Source of the DNA: Novosphingobium sp. FSW06-99
GTDB taxonomy: Bacteria > Pseudomonadota > Alphaproteobacteria > Sphingomonadales > Sphingomonadaceae
Assembly: GCF_001519065.1 (NCBI RefSeq)
Contig: NZ_KQ954255.1
Coordinates: forward strand, 6,782-70,781
DNA length: 64,000 bases
Reading direction: 5' to 3'
Below, piece by piece: positions 33,205-41,331 of the stretch. The notes under the pieces were generated by a model. That model saw only the letters and a program-made list of their open reading frames with translations. It did no database searches and was not told the origin of the DNA. The first letter of the stretch is position 1. Each line of letters begins with the position of its first letter. The position numbers and the translations under genes were made by a program.

Positions 33205-33860
33205 GCGGCGATCCCGGAGGCGATGATCGCCGCCAGCCGCGCCGATTGCGCCGGATCATGCCCGGGCTCGGCCCGCAGCCACAGCGCCGGGCCGCCAAGT
33301 TCGGACTGGCGGATCTCGCGCTGGCCTTCATCGAGCGGGCGCGCGCTTTCCAGCCCGGCGATCAGCGCCGGGCCGAGGTCGTACCCGGCCAGCCGCAGCC
33401 CTTCGGTGCGTCCGGTTTCCAGCAAGTCGGCGCTGTCGACGTATTCGCCCGTCTCACGCGCGGCCAGCACCGCTGCGCGCAGCATCTGGCGCAACAGGCT
33501 GGCCCCGCCGACCGGTTCGAGCACCCAGCCGGGCAGTGCGTTGGGAAATACCAGCACACCGCCACGCAGAGCCAGCACATGGGTCGCGGCAAAATGGCGC
33601 GCCGCGCGCGCCATGGCAGTGCGCCAACTGTGCAGGCTTTGGCTGGCGAGCGGTTGCAGGCTTTCGTTGGTGCCAGGCAAGTCGGGCAGAAAACTGTCGA
33701 TCCCCGCACTGTCGAGCGCGCGCATGGTGTCGATCGCAAAGCGCCGGGTGCGGTTCATTTCGGCGAACAGCGGCGGCACGATCAGCAGCCGGTGGCGCCG
33801 GTCGCGGTCGAACACCGCGGCGAATTCATCGCCGCCCGAACAAGGCCAGGCCACGATCAC
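33201..33860 (-). CDS. Exosortase A system-associated hydrolase 2
   Basis: A 219-residue protein matching the second hydrolase of exosortase A loci. The PPLFAEMNRTRRF segment (about 29-41) and the DLPGTNES stretch are characteristic. The usual Gly-x-Ser-x-Gly elbow is replaced by ALRGGVLVF, so a catalytic nucleophile is not evident and the protein may have lost hydrolase activity. Both ends overlap neighbouring genes by 4 bases, so the arm is tightly coupled. It probably works together with hydrolase 1 and the acyl carrier protein. Confidence 0.83.
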   Translation of the reverse strand: MIVAWPCSGGDEFAAVFDRDRRHRLLIVPPLFAEMNRTRRFAIDTMRALDSAGIDSFLPDLPGTNESLQPLASQSLHSWRTAMARAARHFAATHVLALRGGVLVFPNALPGWVLEPVGGASLLRQMLRAAVLAARETGEYVDSADLLETGRTEGLRLAGYDLGPALIAGLESARPLDEGQREIRQSELGGPALWLRAEPGHDPAQSARLAAIIASGIAA

Positions 33861-34117
33861 CCGGCGCGCTTTGCCTGCACCAGCGCGGCCAGCGTGCCAA
33901 AGGTCGCCAGCGTGTCACCGGTCAGTTCGGCATCGTCGAAGATCACCCCGAAATGATCCTCCAGCGCGCCGAACAGCGTGGCGATCGCCATTGAATCGAG
34001 TTCGGGCAGCGCGCCCAGCAACGGCGTGGGCGCGGTCATCGCCGCCAGCCGGGCCGGGCTTAACCCCAGCACCTGGCCCAGCACGTCGCGCAAACCGGCA
34101 TCGGTGTGTTCGTTCAT
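33857..34117 (-). CDS. Acyl carrier protein of the exosortase A locus
   Basis: An 86-residue carrier protein with the phosphopantetheine attachment Ser in LPELDSMAIATL (about residue 42), in place of the common DSL. The helical fold fits the ACP family (LSPARLAAMTAPTPLLGALPELDS). It should carry an acyl group activated by the acyl-CoA ligase encoded in the divergent arm. The gene overlaps both neighbours by 4 bases, which implies stoichiometric translation with the GNAT protein before it and hydrolase 2 after it. Confidence 0.88.
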   Translation of the reverse strand: MNEHTDAGLRDVLGQVLGLSPARLAAMTAPTPLLGALPELDSMAIATLFGALEDHFGVIFDDAELTGDTLATFGTLAALVQAKRAG

Positions 34118-35133
34118 CGCGTCGCCTTATCATCCGCATCGCCACGGGCAAGGTGCAGCGCCCGTTTCGCCACCATCCGCCCCAGCGCGGGCCAGTGCCG
34201 CACCGCGCGCGGGTGATAGGCCTCCAGCCGGTGGCGCACGGTCGCGGTTTCCATCCAGTCGCGTTTGTAGGCATCATCGCCAGTGCCGAAATCGATCGTA
34301 TCGACACGGTCCTCGTCGAACGCCATGGCAAACAGCGCATGGCTGAGCACCGTGCCGGGCGAATGCACCGCCGCTGCCGGATCGTGGGCCAGCTTGTGGA
34401 TGAACGCGGTGCCTGCCTCGACAGTCCAGAACTGCGCGGCGACCGGTGTGCCGTCGACCGTGGCCAGCCCGAGCCGCAGGCGCCCGGCGTTGCCCTCCGC
34501 CTGGGCAAAGCGGCGCAGAAACGCGGGCGAACCTTCGGCGGGTTTCCAGCTTTTGCCATAGATCGCTTCATAGGTGGCCCAGATGTCGGGATCGAAGGCG
34601 TGGCCGATGTGCACGGACACTTTGCCGCGCTTGCGCCGTACGGTTTCGCGCAACTGGCCGGGTCGGGTTGCCCACCATGTCGCGAAATCGCGCCCGGCGG
34701 GGTGCAATCTGTGGTTGCGATGATCGGGCGCCAGCAAACCGATCCACCCGGCCTGCCGCACCGCGGCCAGCATCACATCGGCCTCGGCGGTGGGTAGCGG
34801 CGCCAGGTGCAACGCGCCGCGCGGCGACAGGCTGCGGATCAGGGCGGGTAACAGGCGCGCACCCTGGGCGGCAAAGCGGGGGCGGGCGATGAAACTGTAC
34901 CAGTTGGCCAGCGGGGCATAGCCTGCGCGCGTGGCGCACAAGGGCAATGCGGCGATCGCATCGCCTTCGCGCGCCACCGCGATCAGGCATTGTGCCGGAT
35001 GCAGGCATTCCTCGGCCATCAGCCGCAGCCAATCCAGCCGGTCGAACGGTGTCACGCCCGGGCCCTGCGCGAACAGCGCGGCCAGCGCCGGGTCTGCTTG
35101 CGCTTCGTAAAGGTCTGCGTGATAGACTTTCAT
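34114..35133 (-). CDS. GNAT family N-acyltransferase (BioF2/FemAB-like), exosortase locus
   Basis: A 339-residue protein of the GNAT/FemAB fold. The C-terminal half holds the acyltransferase core: RKRGKVSVHIG, WKPAEGSPAF, then VAAQFWTVEAGTAFIHKLAHDP and IDFGTGDDAYKRDW. The last is a recognised end motif of such proteins (compare the second FemAB-like protein of the locus at 45210). It likely transfers an acyl group from the adjacent carrier protein to a sugar or amino acid. Its start codon ATG (35133-35131) shares bases with the ATG of the divergent ligase gene, so no intergenic space is left for promoters. Confidence 0.82.
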   Translation of the reverse strand: MKVYHADLYEAQADPALAALFAQGPGVTPFDRLDWLRLMAEECLHPAQCLIAVAREGDAIAALPLCATRAGYAPLANWYSFIARPRFAAQGARLLPALIRSLSPRGALHLAPLPTAEADVMLAAVRQAGWIGLLAPDHRNHRLHPAGRDFATWWATRPGQLRETVRRKRGKVSVHIGHAFDPDIWATYEAIYGKSWKPAEGSPAFLRRFAQAEGNAGRLRLGLATVDGTPVAAQFWTVEAGTAFIHKLAHDPAAAVHSPGTVLSHALFAMAFDEDRVDTIDFGTGDDAYKRDWMETATVRHRLEAYHPRAVRHWPALGRMVAKRALHLARGDADDKATR

Positions 35134-36652
35134 GGTGACCGCGACTGCTGCATCCCCTTCCGATCCGGTGGCCCGCCCGCTCGATCATCTGCCGTTGCGG
35201 GGCGCGCCCCATGCCCCGGCGCTGATCCTGGGTGACCGGATCATGGACTATGCCGCGTTAAATCGGCGTATAGGCCAGCTTGCGGCATGGTTGGCAAGCC
35301 ATGCCGCGCCGGGGGCACGCGTGGCAAGCTGGTTGCCCAAGGCGGAACTGGCATGTCTGATGCCGCTGGCCTGCGCGCGCGCCGGGCTGGTACATGTGCC
35401 GGTCAATCCCGTGCTCAAACGCGCGCAAGTCGCGCATATCCTGGCGGACAGCGGTGCCGCGCTGCTGATCGCCAATGCCGAACGGCTGGCCACGATCGAT
35501 GTGGCGGGCGTGCCCGATACGGCGTTGCTGTGCGCGCTCGATGCGTGCGATCCGCTGCCCGCGTCGCAGGCCGATCCCGGGACGCTGGCCGCGTTGCTCT
35601 ATACCAGCGGTTCGACCGGGGCGCCCAAGGGCGTGATGCTCAGCCATGCCAATCTGTGGCTCGGGGCGACCGGCGTGGCCCATTATCTGCGGCTGGCGCC
35701 CGACGATCGCGTGCTGGCGGTGCTGCCGCTGGCGTTCGATTACGGGCAGAATCAGCTTCTTTCGGCATGGGCGGCGGGGGCCAGCGTGGTGCCGCACGAC
35801 TATTTGCTGGCGCGCGACGTGCTGCGCGCGGTTGCGCGCCACGGCATCACCACGCTGGCGGGCGTGCCGCCACTGTGGCGCCAATTGGCCGCGCTCGACT
35901 GGCCGCCGACAGGTTTGCGGCGGATGACCAACAGCGGCGGTGCGCTCGATGCCGCGCTGGTGCGGCGGTTGCGCGCCCTGGCGCCGCAGGCTGATCTCTA
36001 TGCGATGTATGGCCTGACCGAGGCGTTCCGTTCGACTTTTCTCGATCCCGCGCTGATCGATGCGCACCCCACCGCGATCGGCACGGCAATCCCCCATGCC
36101 GAAGTCCTGGTGGTGCGCGACGACGGCACCGAGGCGGGCGTCGATGAGGAAGGCGAGCTGGTCCATGCCGGGCCGCTGGTGGCGCAGGGCTATTGGCGCG
36201 ATGCAGAACGCACTGCCGAACGCTTTCGTCCGGCGCCCGCGTTTTCGCGGCTGGGCGGCATGGCGGTGTGGTCGGGCGACCGGGTGCGGCGCGATGCGGC
36301 GGGGCTGCTGCACTTTGTCGGGCGTCGCGACGCGATGATCAAGACCGCCGGCACCCGCGTCAGCCCGCAAGAGATCGAGGACGCGGCGCTGGCCACCGGG
36401 CTGGTGCACGAGGTGGTTGCGCTGGGTCTTCCCCATGCCGACCTGGGCCAGGCCATCGCGCTGGTGGCGGTCGGCGTGCCGGGGGCCGACCGTGCCGCGC
36501 TGATCCCCGCACTGGTGCGCGAATTGCCCGCCTTCATGATCCCGCGCGTGCTCGACTGGCGCGATGCCTTGCCGCAGACAGCCAATGGCAAGCTTGATCG
36601 TGCGGGCCTTTACCGGGAATTATCGGCTTTGGCGGATAAGCCTGCGGCATGA
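35132..36652 (+). CDS. Acyl-CoA ligase (AMP-forming), exosortase A system-associated
   Basis: A 506-residue adenylate-forming enzyme. The P-loop is LLYTSGSTGAPKGVMLSH (about 156-173), the A5 motif is YAMYGLTEAFRSTFL, the A8 hinge region is RRDAMIKTAGTRVSPQEIE, and the A10 Lys is in PQTANGKLDR. These enzymes activate a carboxylic acid to an acyl-AMP and then acylate CoA or a carrier protein; here the likely acceptor is the ACP encoded in the divergent arm. ATG 35132 overlaps the divergent start. GTG 35168 would start at the homologous region and leave room for a promoter. The stop overlaps the next gene by 4 bases. Confidence 0.88.
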   Translation: MVTATAASPSDPVARPLDHLPLRGAPHAPALILGDRIMDYAALNRRIGQLAAWLASHAAPGARVASWLPKAELACLMPLACARAGLVHVPVNPVLKRAQVAHILADSGAALLIANAERLATIDVAGVPDTALLCALDACDPLPASQADPGTLAALLYTSGSTGAPKGVMLSHANLWLGATGVAHYLRLAPDDRVLAVLPLAFDYGQNQLLSAWAAGASVVPHDYLLARDVLRAVARHGITTLAGVPPLWRQLAALDWPPTGLRRMTNSGGALDAALVRRLRALAPQADLYAMYGLTEAFRSTFLDPALIDAHPTAIGTAIPHAEVLVVRDDGTEAGVDEEGELVHAGPLVAQGYWRDAERTAERFRPAPAFSRLGGMAVWSGDRVRRDAAGLLHFVGRRDAMIKTAGTRVSPQEIEDAALATGLVHEVVALGLPHADLGQAIALVAVGVPGADRAALIPALVRELPAFMIPRVLDWRDALPQTANGKLDRAGLYRELSALADKPAA

Positions 36653-37896
36653 CACTTGTTGCCAGACCGATGGGGCCGGTGCCGCCGGGCTTTGCCGCGA
36701 TCGACGGCGAACTGGCGATCGGTGGCGCGCGCGCGCGCGATCTGGTGGCACGCGCGGGTGGCGCGCCGCTGTTTGTCTATGATGCGGGGATGATCGCGGC
36801 GCGGATTGCCGCTTGGCGGCAGGCAATGCCCACAGGACTGGGGCTGCATTATGCGGTCAAGGCCAATCCGTTTGCGCCGCTGCTGGCGTTCATGGCGGCG
36901 CGGGTCGATGGTTTCGACATTGCCTCGGGCGGTGAACTGGCGGCGGTGCTGGCGGCGGGTGTGGCCGGGCCGCGCATCGGCTTTGCCGGGCCGGGCAAGC
37001 GCGGTGCGGATATTGTCGCCGCGATTGCCGCCGGGGCCACGCTTCATGTCGAATCCGTGCATGAGGCCGATCGCGCGCTGGCGGCGGGCGAGGCGGCGGG
37101 GATCGCGCCGCGCCTCGCGATCCGGGTCAATCCCGATTTCGAACTGGCGGGCGCGGGCATGCGCATGGGCGGCGGCGCGCGGCCCTTTGGGGTCGATGCC
37201 GAACAGGTGCCCGCGCTGGCGCGGCGGCTGGTCGCGGCGGGCGCGGACTGGCGCGGGTTTCATGTCTATGCAGGCAGCCAGTCGCTCGATGCCCGGGCGA
37301 TCATCGCCAGCCAGGCCGCGACCCTCGATCTGGTCGCGCGGTTGGCCGATACGGCGGGAGTTGGCGTGCCGCTGTGCAATCTGGGCGGGGGGTTCGGCGT
37401 GCCTTATGTTCATGGCCAGGTGCCGCTCGATGTCGGGGCGGTCGGCGCCGGGCTGGGCGAGGCGCTCGACCGCCGCGCAGGGGTGCTCGGCGATACGCGG
37501 TTCGTGCTCGAACTCGGGCGCTGGCTGGTTGCCGAGGCGGGGGTCTATCTGGCCGAAGTGATCGACCGCAAGCACAGCCGGGGCGAGACCTTTCTGGTGA
37601 TCGACGGCGGATTGCATCACCAACTGGCGGCCAGCGGCAATTTCGGCAGCGTGATCCGCCGCAACTATCCGTGCGCCATTGCCACGCGGTTTGCCGCGCC
37701 CGTCGACGATGTGGCGCATGTCGTGGGGTGCCTGTGCACCCCGCTCGACCGCATCGGCGATGCGCTGGCGCTGCCCCGGGCAGAGCCCGGCGATCTGGTC
37801 GCGGTGTTCTGCGCCGGGGCCTATGGCGCCAGCGCCAGCCCGGCGGCATTTCTGGGCCATGGACCGGCGCGTGAAGTCCTGATCGGGCAGGATTAA
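36649..37896 (+). CDS. PLP-dependent decarboxylase, exosortase A system-associated
   Basis: A 415-residue enzyme of the alanine racemase-like fold III family related to diaminopimelate decarboxylase. The PLP lysine is Lys71 in HYAVKANP. The HVYAGSQ segment, the phosphate-binding NLGGGFGVPY, and GCLCTPLDR (active-site Cys in DAP decarboxylases) are present. The substrate may be an amino acid joined to the pathway's carrier protein, but this is not known. It is coupled to the ligase by ATGA. A stem-loop with a T-run follows, so the ligase-decarboxylase pair can be its own transcript. Confidence 0.88.
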   Translation: MTLVARPMGPVPPGFAAIDGELAIGGARARDLVARAGGAPLFVYDAGMIAARIAAWRQAMPTGLGLHYAVKANPFAPLLAFMAARVDGFDIASGGELAAVLAAGVAGPRIGFAGPGKRGADIVAAIAAGATLHVESVHEADRALAAGEAAGIAPRLAIRVNPDFELAGAGMRMGGGARPFGVDAEQVPALARRLVAAGADWRGFHVYAGSQSLDARAIIASQAATLDLVARLADTAGVGVPLCNLGGGFGVPYVHGQVPLDVGAVGAGLGEALDRRAGVLGDTRFVLELGRWLVAEAGVYLAEVIDRKHSRGETFLVIDGGLHHQLAASGNFGSVIRRNYPCAIATRFAAPVDDVAHVVGCLCTPLDRIGDALALPRAEPGDLVAVFCAGAYGASASPAAFLGHGPAREVLIGQD

Positions 37897-37938
37897 CCCG
37901 GACGCCCGGCACTGTCCCGAGACGGGACGCGCCTGCCC

Positions 37939-37973
37939 AAGGGTAAAGCACTAACGGTATCTTTACCCTTTTT
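37939..37973 (+). terminator. Intrinsic terminator after the decarboxylase gene
   Basis: AAGGGTAAAG at 37939-37948 and CTTTACCCTT at 37961-37970 form a perfect 10-bp stem with a 12-base loop, and five T's follow at 37969-37973. A smaller hairpin, GTCCCG (37914-37919) with CGGGAC (37923-37928), lies just before it. Confidence 0.75.
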
Positions 37974-38057
37974 GGCCATAGCCATGGCTTGAAAATGCGC
38001 CCTGGTGTCCCCCCTGGAGACAGCCGGGACAGCCGGTCTGCCCGATAAGGATGGTTC

Positions 38058-38729
38058 ATGCCAAACGACGCCTTGCCCGCCTTCATGCACCGTCCGGTCA
38101 GTCGGCGTGCGGCCATGGCCTTTGCCGGGCTGGCGGTGGCAGGCCTGTCGGGATGCGCCAACGGCGGCGGGGCGCAATTGCCCCCGGCCGCGTTCGTGTC
38201 GCTGCAGGAAGGGCCGGGCGAAGATTATATCATCGGTCCGCTCGACCAGTTGACGATCTTTGTCTGGCGCAATCCCGAACTGGGCGCGCAAGTGCAAGTG
38301 CGGCCCGACGGGCGGATCACCACGCCGCTGATCACTGACATGCCGGCGGTGGGCAAGACCCCGTCGATGCTGGCCGAAGATATCAAGCTGCAACTGTCGC
38401 AATATATCGAGGAACCGATCGTTTCGGTGATCGTCAACAAGTTTTCCGGCACGTACAGCCAGCAAGTGCGCGTGGTGGGGGCGACCGAAAAGCCCGCATC
38501 CTTGTCATATCGCGCCAACATGACGCTGCTCGATGCGATGATCGCGGTGGGAGGGCTGTCGGAATATGCCGCGGGCAACCGCGCGCGGCTGGTGCGGTTT
38601 GACAAACAGACCGGCAAACAAAAGGAATATGCGCTGCGCATCAATGACTTGCTGCGCAAGGGTGACACCCGTGCGAATGTGATGCTGATGCCGGGCGATG
38701 TGATCATCATCCCCGAAAGCGCGTTCTGA
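38058..38729 (+). CDS. XrtA-system polysaccharide export lipoprotein (Wza-like, EpsA/GumB type)
   Basis: A 223-residue outer-membrane export protein. An N-terminal twin-arginine-like SRRAAMAFAGLAVAGLSGC region leads to a lipobox Cys near residue 32. The poly-export domain (about 55-140) has the YIIGPLDQLTIFVWRNPELG motif, and an SLBB-type beta-grasp domain follows (LSYRANMTLLDAMIAVGGLSEYAAGN). Wza-like proteins form the outer-membrane channel for polysaccharides. The gene heads the second plus-strand run of the exosortase locus; the chain-length gene begins 16 bases after it. GGATGGTTC precedes the start. Confidence 0.92.
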   Translation: MPNDALPAFMHRPVSRRAAMAFAGLAVAGLSGCANGGGAQLPPAAFVSLQEGPGEDYIIGPLDQLTIFVWRNPELGAQVQVRPDGRITTPLITDMPAVGKTPSMLAEDIKLQLSQYIEEPIVSVIVNKFSGTYSQQVRVVGATEKPASLSYRANMTLLDAMIAVGGLSEYAAGNRARLVRFDKQTGKQKEYALRINDLLRKGDTRANVMLMPGDVIIIPESAF

Positions 38730-38745
38730 GCGGCGGGCGCGGGGG

Positions 38746-40269
38746 ATGAGCGGACTTGTCGATCAGATCCGGGCGGGGCTTTACACCATCTGGAACCGGC
38801 GCTGGATTGCGCTGGGGGTGGCGTGGCTGGTGTGCCTGGCCGGATGGCTGGCGGTGGCCGCGATCCCCAACAAATATGAATCGCACGCGCGCATCTTCGT
38901 GCGCATCGACGATGTGCTGTCCGACCAGATCGGGCTGGGCGCCGATCGTCATCGCGATATCGACCGGGTGCGCGAAACGCTGACCAGCGCGGTCAATCTG
39001 GAAAAAGTCGTGCGTGCCACGCGGCTGGGCGAAAAAGTCACCAGCGACAAGGCGATGGAAGGTGCGGTTGCCGCGCTCGCCAATTCGATCAAGGTGACCA
39101 ACAGCCAGGAAAATCTGTTCGAGATTGCCGCCACTTCAGGCCGCAGCGGCTATACCGATGCCGAAAACGCGAAACTGGCGCAGGATATCGCGCAAAAGAT
39201 GATCGACATCTTTCGCGAGGAAAACCTGTCGGGCGGGCGCGGCGAAATGAGCGACACGCTCGCCTTCATGGACCAGCAATTGTCCGACCGGCAAAAAGAC
39301 CTCGAAGCCGCCGAGCAGAAGCGCGAGGCGTTCGAGGCCAAGAATGCCGGGATGATGCCGGGTACCGGCGCGGCGACGGCGCGTATCGAAGGGGCCCGGT
39401 CCGAATTGCGCGGGGTCGAATCCGACCTGCTGGCGGCGCAAAGCGCGCTCGCCTCGATCAACGGGCAACTGGCCGGCACCCCGCCGACGATCAGCGTGCC
39501 GGGCACCGCGGGCGGTGCCAAGGGCGCCCTGGCGCAGGCGCAAAGCGATCTGGCCGCGATGCACGCGCGTGGCCTGACCGACAGCCATCCCGATGTGATC
39601 GCGCAACGCGCGCAAATCGCGCAACTGGCGCGCGCCGCCGCCAGCGAAGGCGGCCATGGTGGCGGGGGCACGCCCAATCCGGCCTATGCCTCGTTGCAAT
39701 CGATCAAGGCCGACCGCGAGGCGAGCATGGTCGCGCTGCAATCGCGCAAGGCCGGGTTGCAGGCCGACATCGCGCAATTGACCACGCAGCAATATGGCGA
39801 ACCGGCGGTCGCCGCCGAAGCCGCGCGGATCAACCGCGATTACGACGTGCTGAAGGAACAATATGACAAGCTGTTGCGCGACCGCGAGGCGCTGCGGCTG
39901 CGCGGCCAGGTCGAAAACGAACACAACGCGGTAAAATTCGAAGTGATCGATCCGCCGACCACCCCGCGCGAACCGGCGGCGCCCAATCGCCCGTTGATGC
40001 TGGCCGGCGTGCTGATCGCCGGGCTGGGCGCAGGGTTTGGCGCAGCTTTCGCGTTGGGCCGTCTGCGGGGCACGTTTGCCACCACGGCAGAGCTTGAACG
40101 CGCGCTGGGCCTGCCGGTGCTGGGTGCGGTCACTTTGGCCCTGACGCACAGCGCACTCGCCGAGCGGCGCCGCCAGATCAAGCTGTTTGGCGGCGGTCTG
40201 GCCGGGCTGGTGGTGGTGTTGCTGGCGCTGCTGGCGCTGGAATTCATGAAACGCCGGTTGGTGGCCTAG
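38746..40269 (+). CDS. XrtA-system polysaccharide chain-length determinant protein (Wzz/GumC-like)
   Basis: A 507-residue inner-membrane copolymerase. A membrane segment at about 20-40 is followed by a Wzz domain (IPNKYESHARIFV). A long periplasmic coiled-coil stretch covers about 150-400 (LSDRQKDLEAAEQKREAFEAK). The GNVR-like turn is AARINRDYDVLKEQYDKLLRDRE. Further membrane segments lie at about 418-440 and 484-502. It regulates polymer length and pairs with the BY-kinase encoded 21 bases downstream. Two hydrophobic C-terminal segments rather than one are typical of the exosortase-associated subgroup. Confidence 0.92.
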   Translation: MSGLVDQIRAGLYTIWNRRWIALGVAWLVCLAGWLAVAAIPNKYESHARIFVRIDDVLSDQIGLGADRHRDIDRVRETLTSAVNLEKVVRATRLGEKVTSDKAMEGAVAALANSIKVTNSQENLFEIAATSGRSGYTDAENAKLAQDIAQKMIDIFREENLSGGRGEMSDTLAFMDQQLSDRQKDLEAAEQKREAFEAKNAGMMPGTGAATARIEGARSELRGVESDLLAAQSALASINGQLAGTPPTISVPGTAGGAKGALAQAQSDLAAMHARGLTDSHPDVIAQRAQIAQLARAAASEGGHGGGGTPNPAYASLQSIKADREASMVALQSRKAGLQADIAQLTTQQYGEPAVAAEAARINRDYDVLKEQYDKLLRDREALRLRGQVENEHNAVKFEVIDPPTTPREPAAPNRPLMLAGVLIAGLGAGFGAAFALGRLRGTFATTAELERALGLPVLGAVTLALTHSALAERRRQIKLFGGGLAGLVVVLLALLALEFMKRRLVA

Positions 40270-40290
40270 GCAGATGGAAGGACGCAACAG

Positions 40291-41325
40291 ATGACCGACC
40301 ACCGCCGCTTTCCCCCGACCGGGCCCGATGCGGCCCCGCCGCGGCGGGGCAAACGCGCCTCGTTGATCGAACGCGCGGGCGGCAGCGATGACTGGCGTCG
40401 GCTGGTCGCGCCGCCAGTCGACGCGCCGCCTGCCGAACCTGTCGCGGTTGCGCCCGTCGCCGAAGCGGGCGTGCCGGTGTCGTTCGCGGCGCCCGCGTTC
40501 GATACCGCCGCACTGCCTGCTGCGCGCGACTTTGGCGCAGTGGCCTCCGCGCCCCGGTTCGACGGATTGCCCGCGGGACAGACCTTTCGTGGCACATTCC
40601 ACCTGATCGATCGCAAGCACTTGCGCGAACAGGGGCTGATCGAGCCCGAAGGCCCGGTGACCGCGCTGCTGGAGGAATTTCGCATCATCAAGCGGCAATT
40701 GCTGCTGACCGCCGCGGACAGCCAGGCTGGGCGCGCCGCGCGCCATGGCGAACGCATTCTGGTCTGTTCGGCGCTGCCTGGCGAGGGCAAGACATTCTGT
40801 TCGGTCAATCTGGCGCTGTCGCTGGCGGCGGAAAAGGACACCGAAGTGCTGCTGGTCGATGCCGACTTTGCCAAGCCTTCGGTGCTGTCCACACTGGGTC
40901 TGCCGGGCGGGCCGGGTCTGCTCGATGCGCTCGCCGATCCGCGCGTGGCGGTCGAAGATTGCATTCTGGGCACCGACATTCCGGGCCTGTTTGTGCTGCC
41001 CGCAGGCAATGCATCGGGCGCCGATACCGAATTGCTCGCCTCTGCACGCACGGTGCAGGTGCTCGACCGGCTGACCGCCAACACGCGCGGACGGATCGTC
41101 ATTTTCGACAGTTCACCGGTGCTGGCGGCCTCTCCGGCCAGCGCGCTGGCGCTGCATGTCGGGCAGGCGGTGGTGGTGGTGCGCGCCGACATGACCAGCG
41201 AGGCCGCATTGCGCGATGCGGTCGGGCTGTTGTCGGGGTGCGAGGATATCAAGCTGTTGCTCAACGCCGCGCATTTCTCACCCAGCGGGCGCCGGTTCGG
41301 CACCTATTACGGGTACAAGGAGTAA
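40291..41325 (+). CDS. XrtA-associated tyrosine autokinase (BY-kinase)
   Basis: A 344-residue cytoplasmic tyrosine kinase of the CpsD/Wzc type. The Walker A is CSALPGEGKTFCSVN (Lys167), the Walker A-prime is VLLVDADFAKPS, and the Walker B-like stretch is IVIFDSSPVL. The first 100 residues are a Pro/Ala-rich tail. The C-terminus RRFGTYYGYKE carries three tyrosines, a short form of the tyrosine cluster that is autophosphorylated in BY-kinases. It should act with the membrane chain-length protein to control export. AAGGA lies about 11 bases upstream. Confidence 0.92.
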   Translation: MTDHRRFPPTGPDAAPPRRGKRASLIERAGGSDDWRRLVAPPVDAPPAEPVAVAPVAEAGVPVSFAAPAFDTAALPAARDFGAVASAPRFDGLPAGQTFRGTFHLIDRKHLREQGLIEPEGPVTALLEEFRIIKRQLLLTAADSQAGRAARHGERILVCSALPGEGKTFCSVNLALSLAAEKDTEVLLVDADFAKPSVLSTLGLPGGPGLLDALADPRVAVEDCILGTDIPGLFVLPAGNASGADTELLASARTVQVLDRLTANTRGRIVIFDSSPVLAASPASALALHVGQAVVVVRADMTSEAALRDAVGLLSGCEDIKLLLNAAHFSPSGRRFGTYYGYKE

Positions 41326-41331
41326 GACCGC

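Noticed and set aside
37995-38015. Sigma-54-like element (TGGC ... ATGC) upstream of the export lipoprotein gene
   Set aside because: The spacing between the GG and GC elements is one base short of the invariant distance, and no enhancer-binding protein gene is near.
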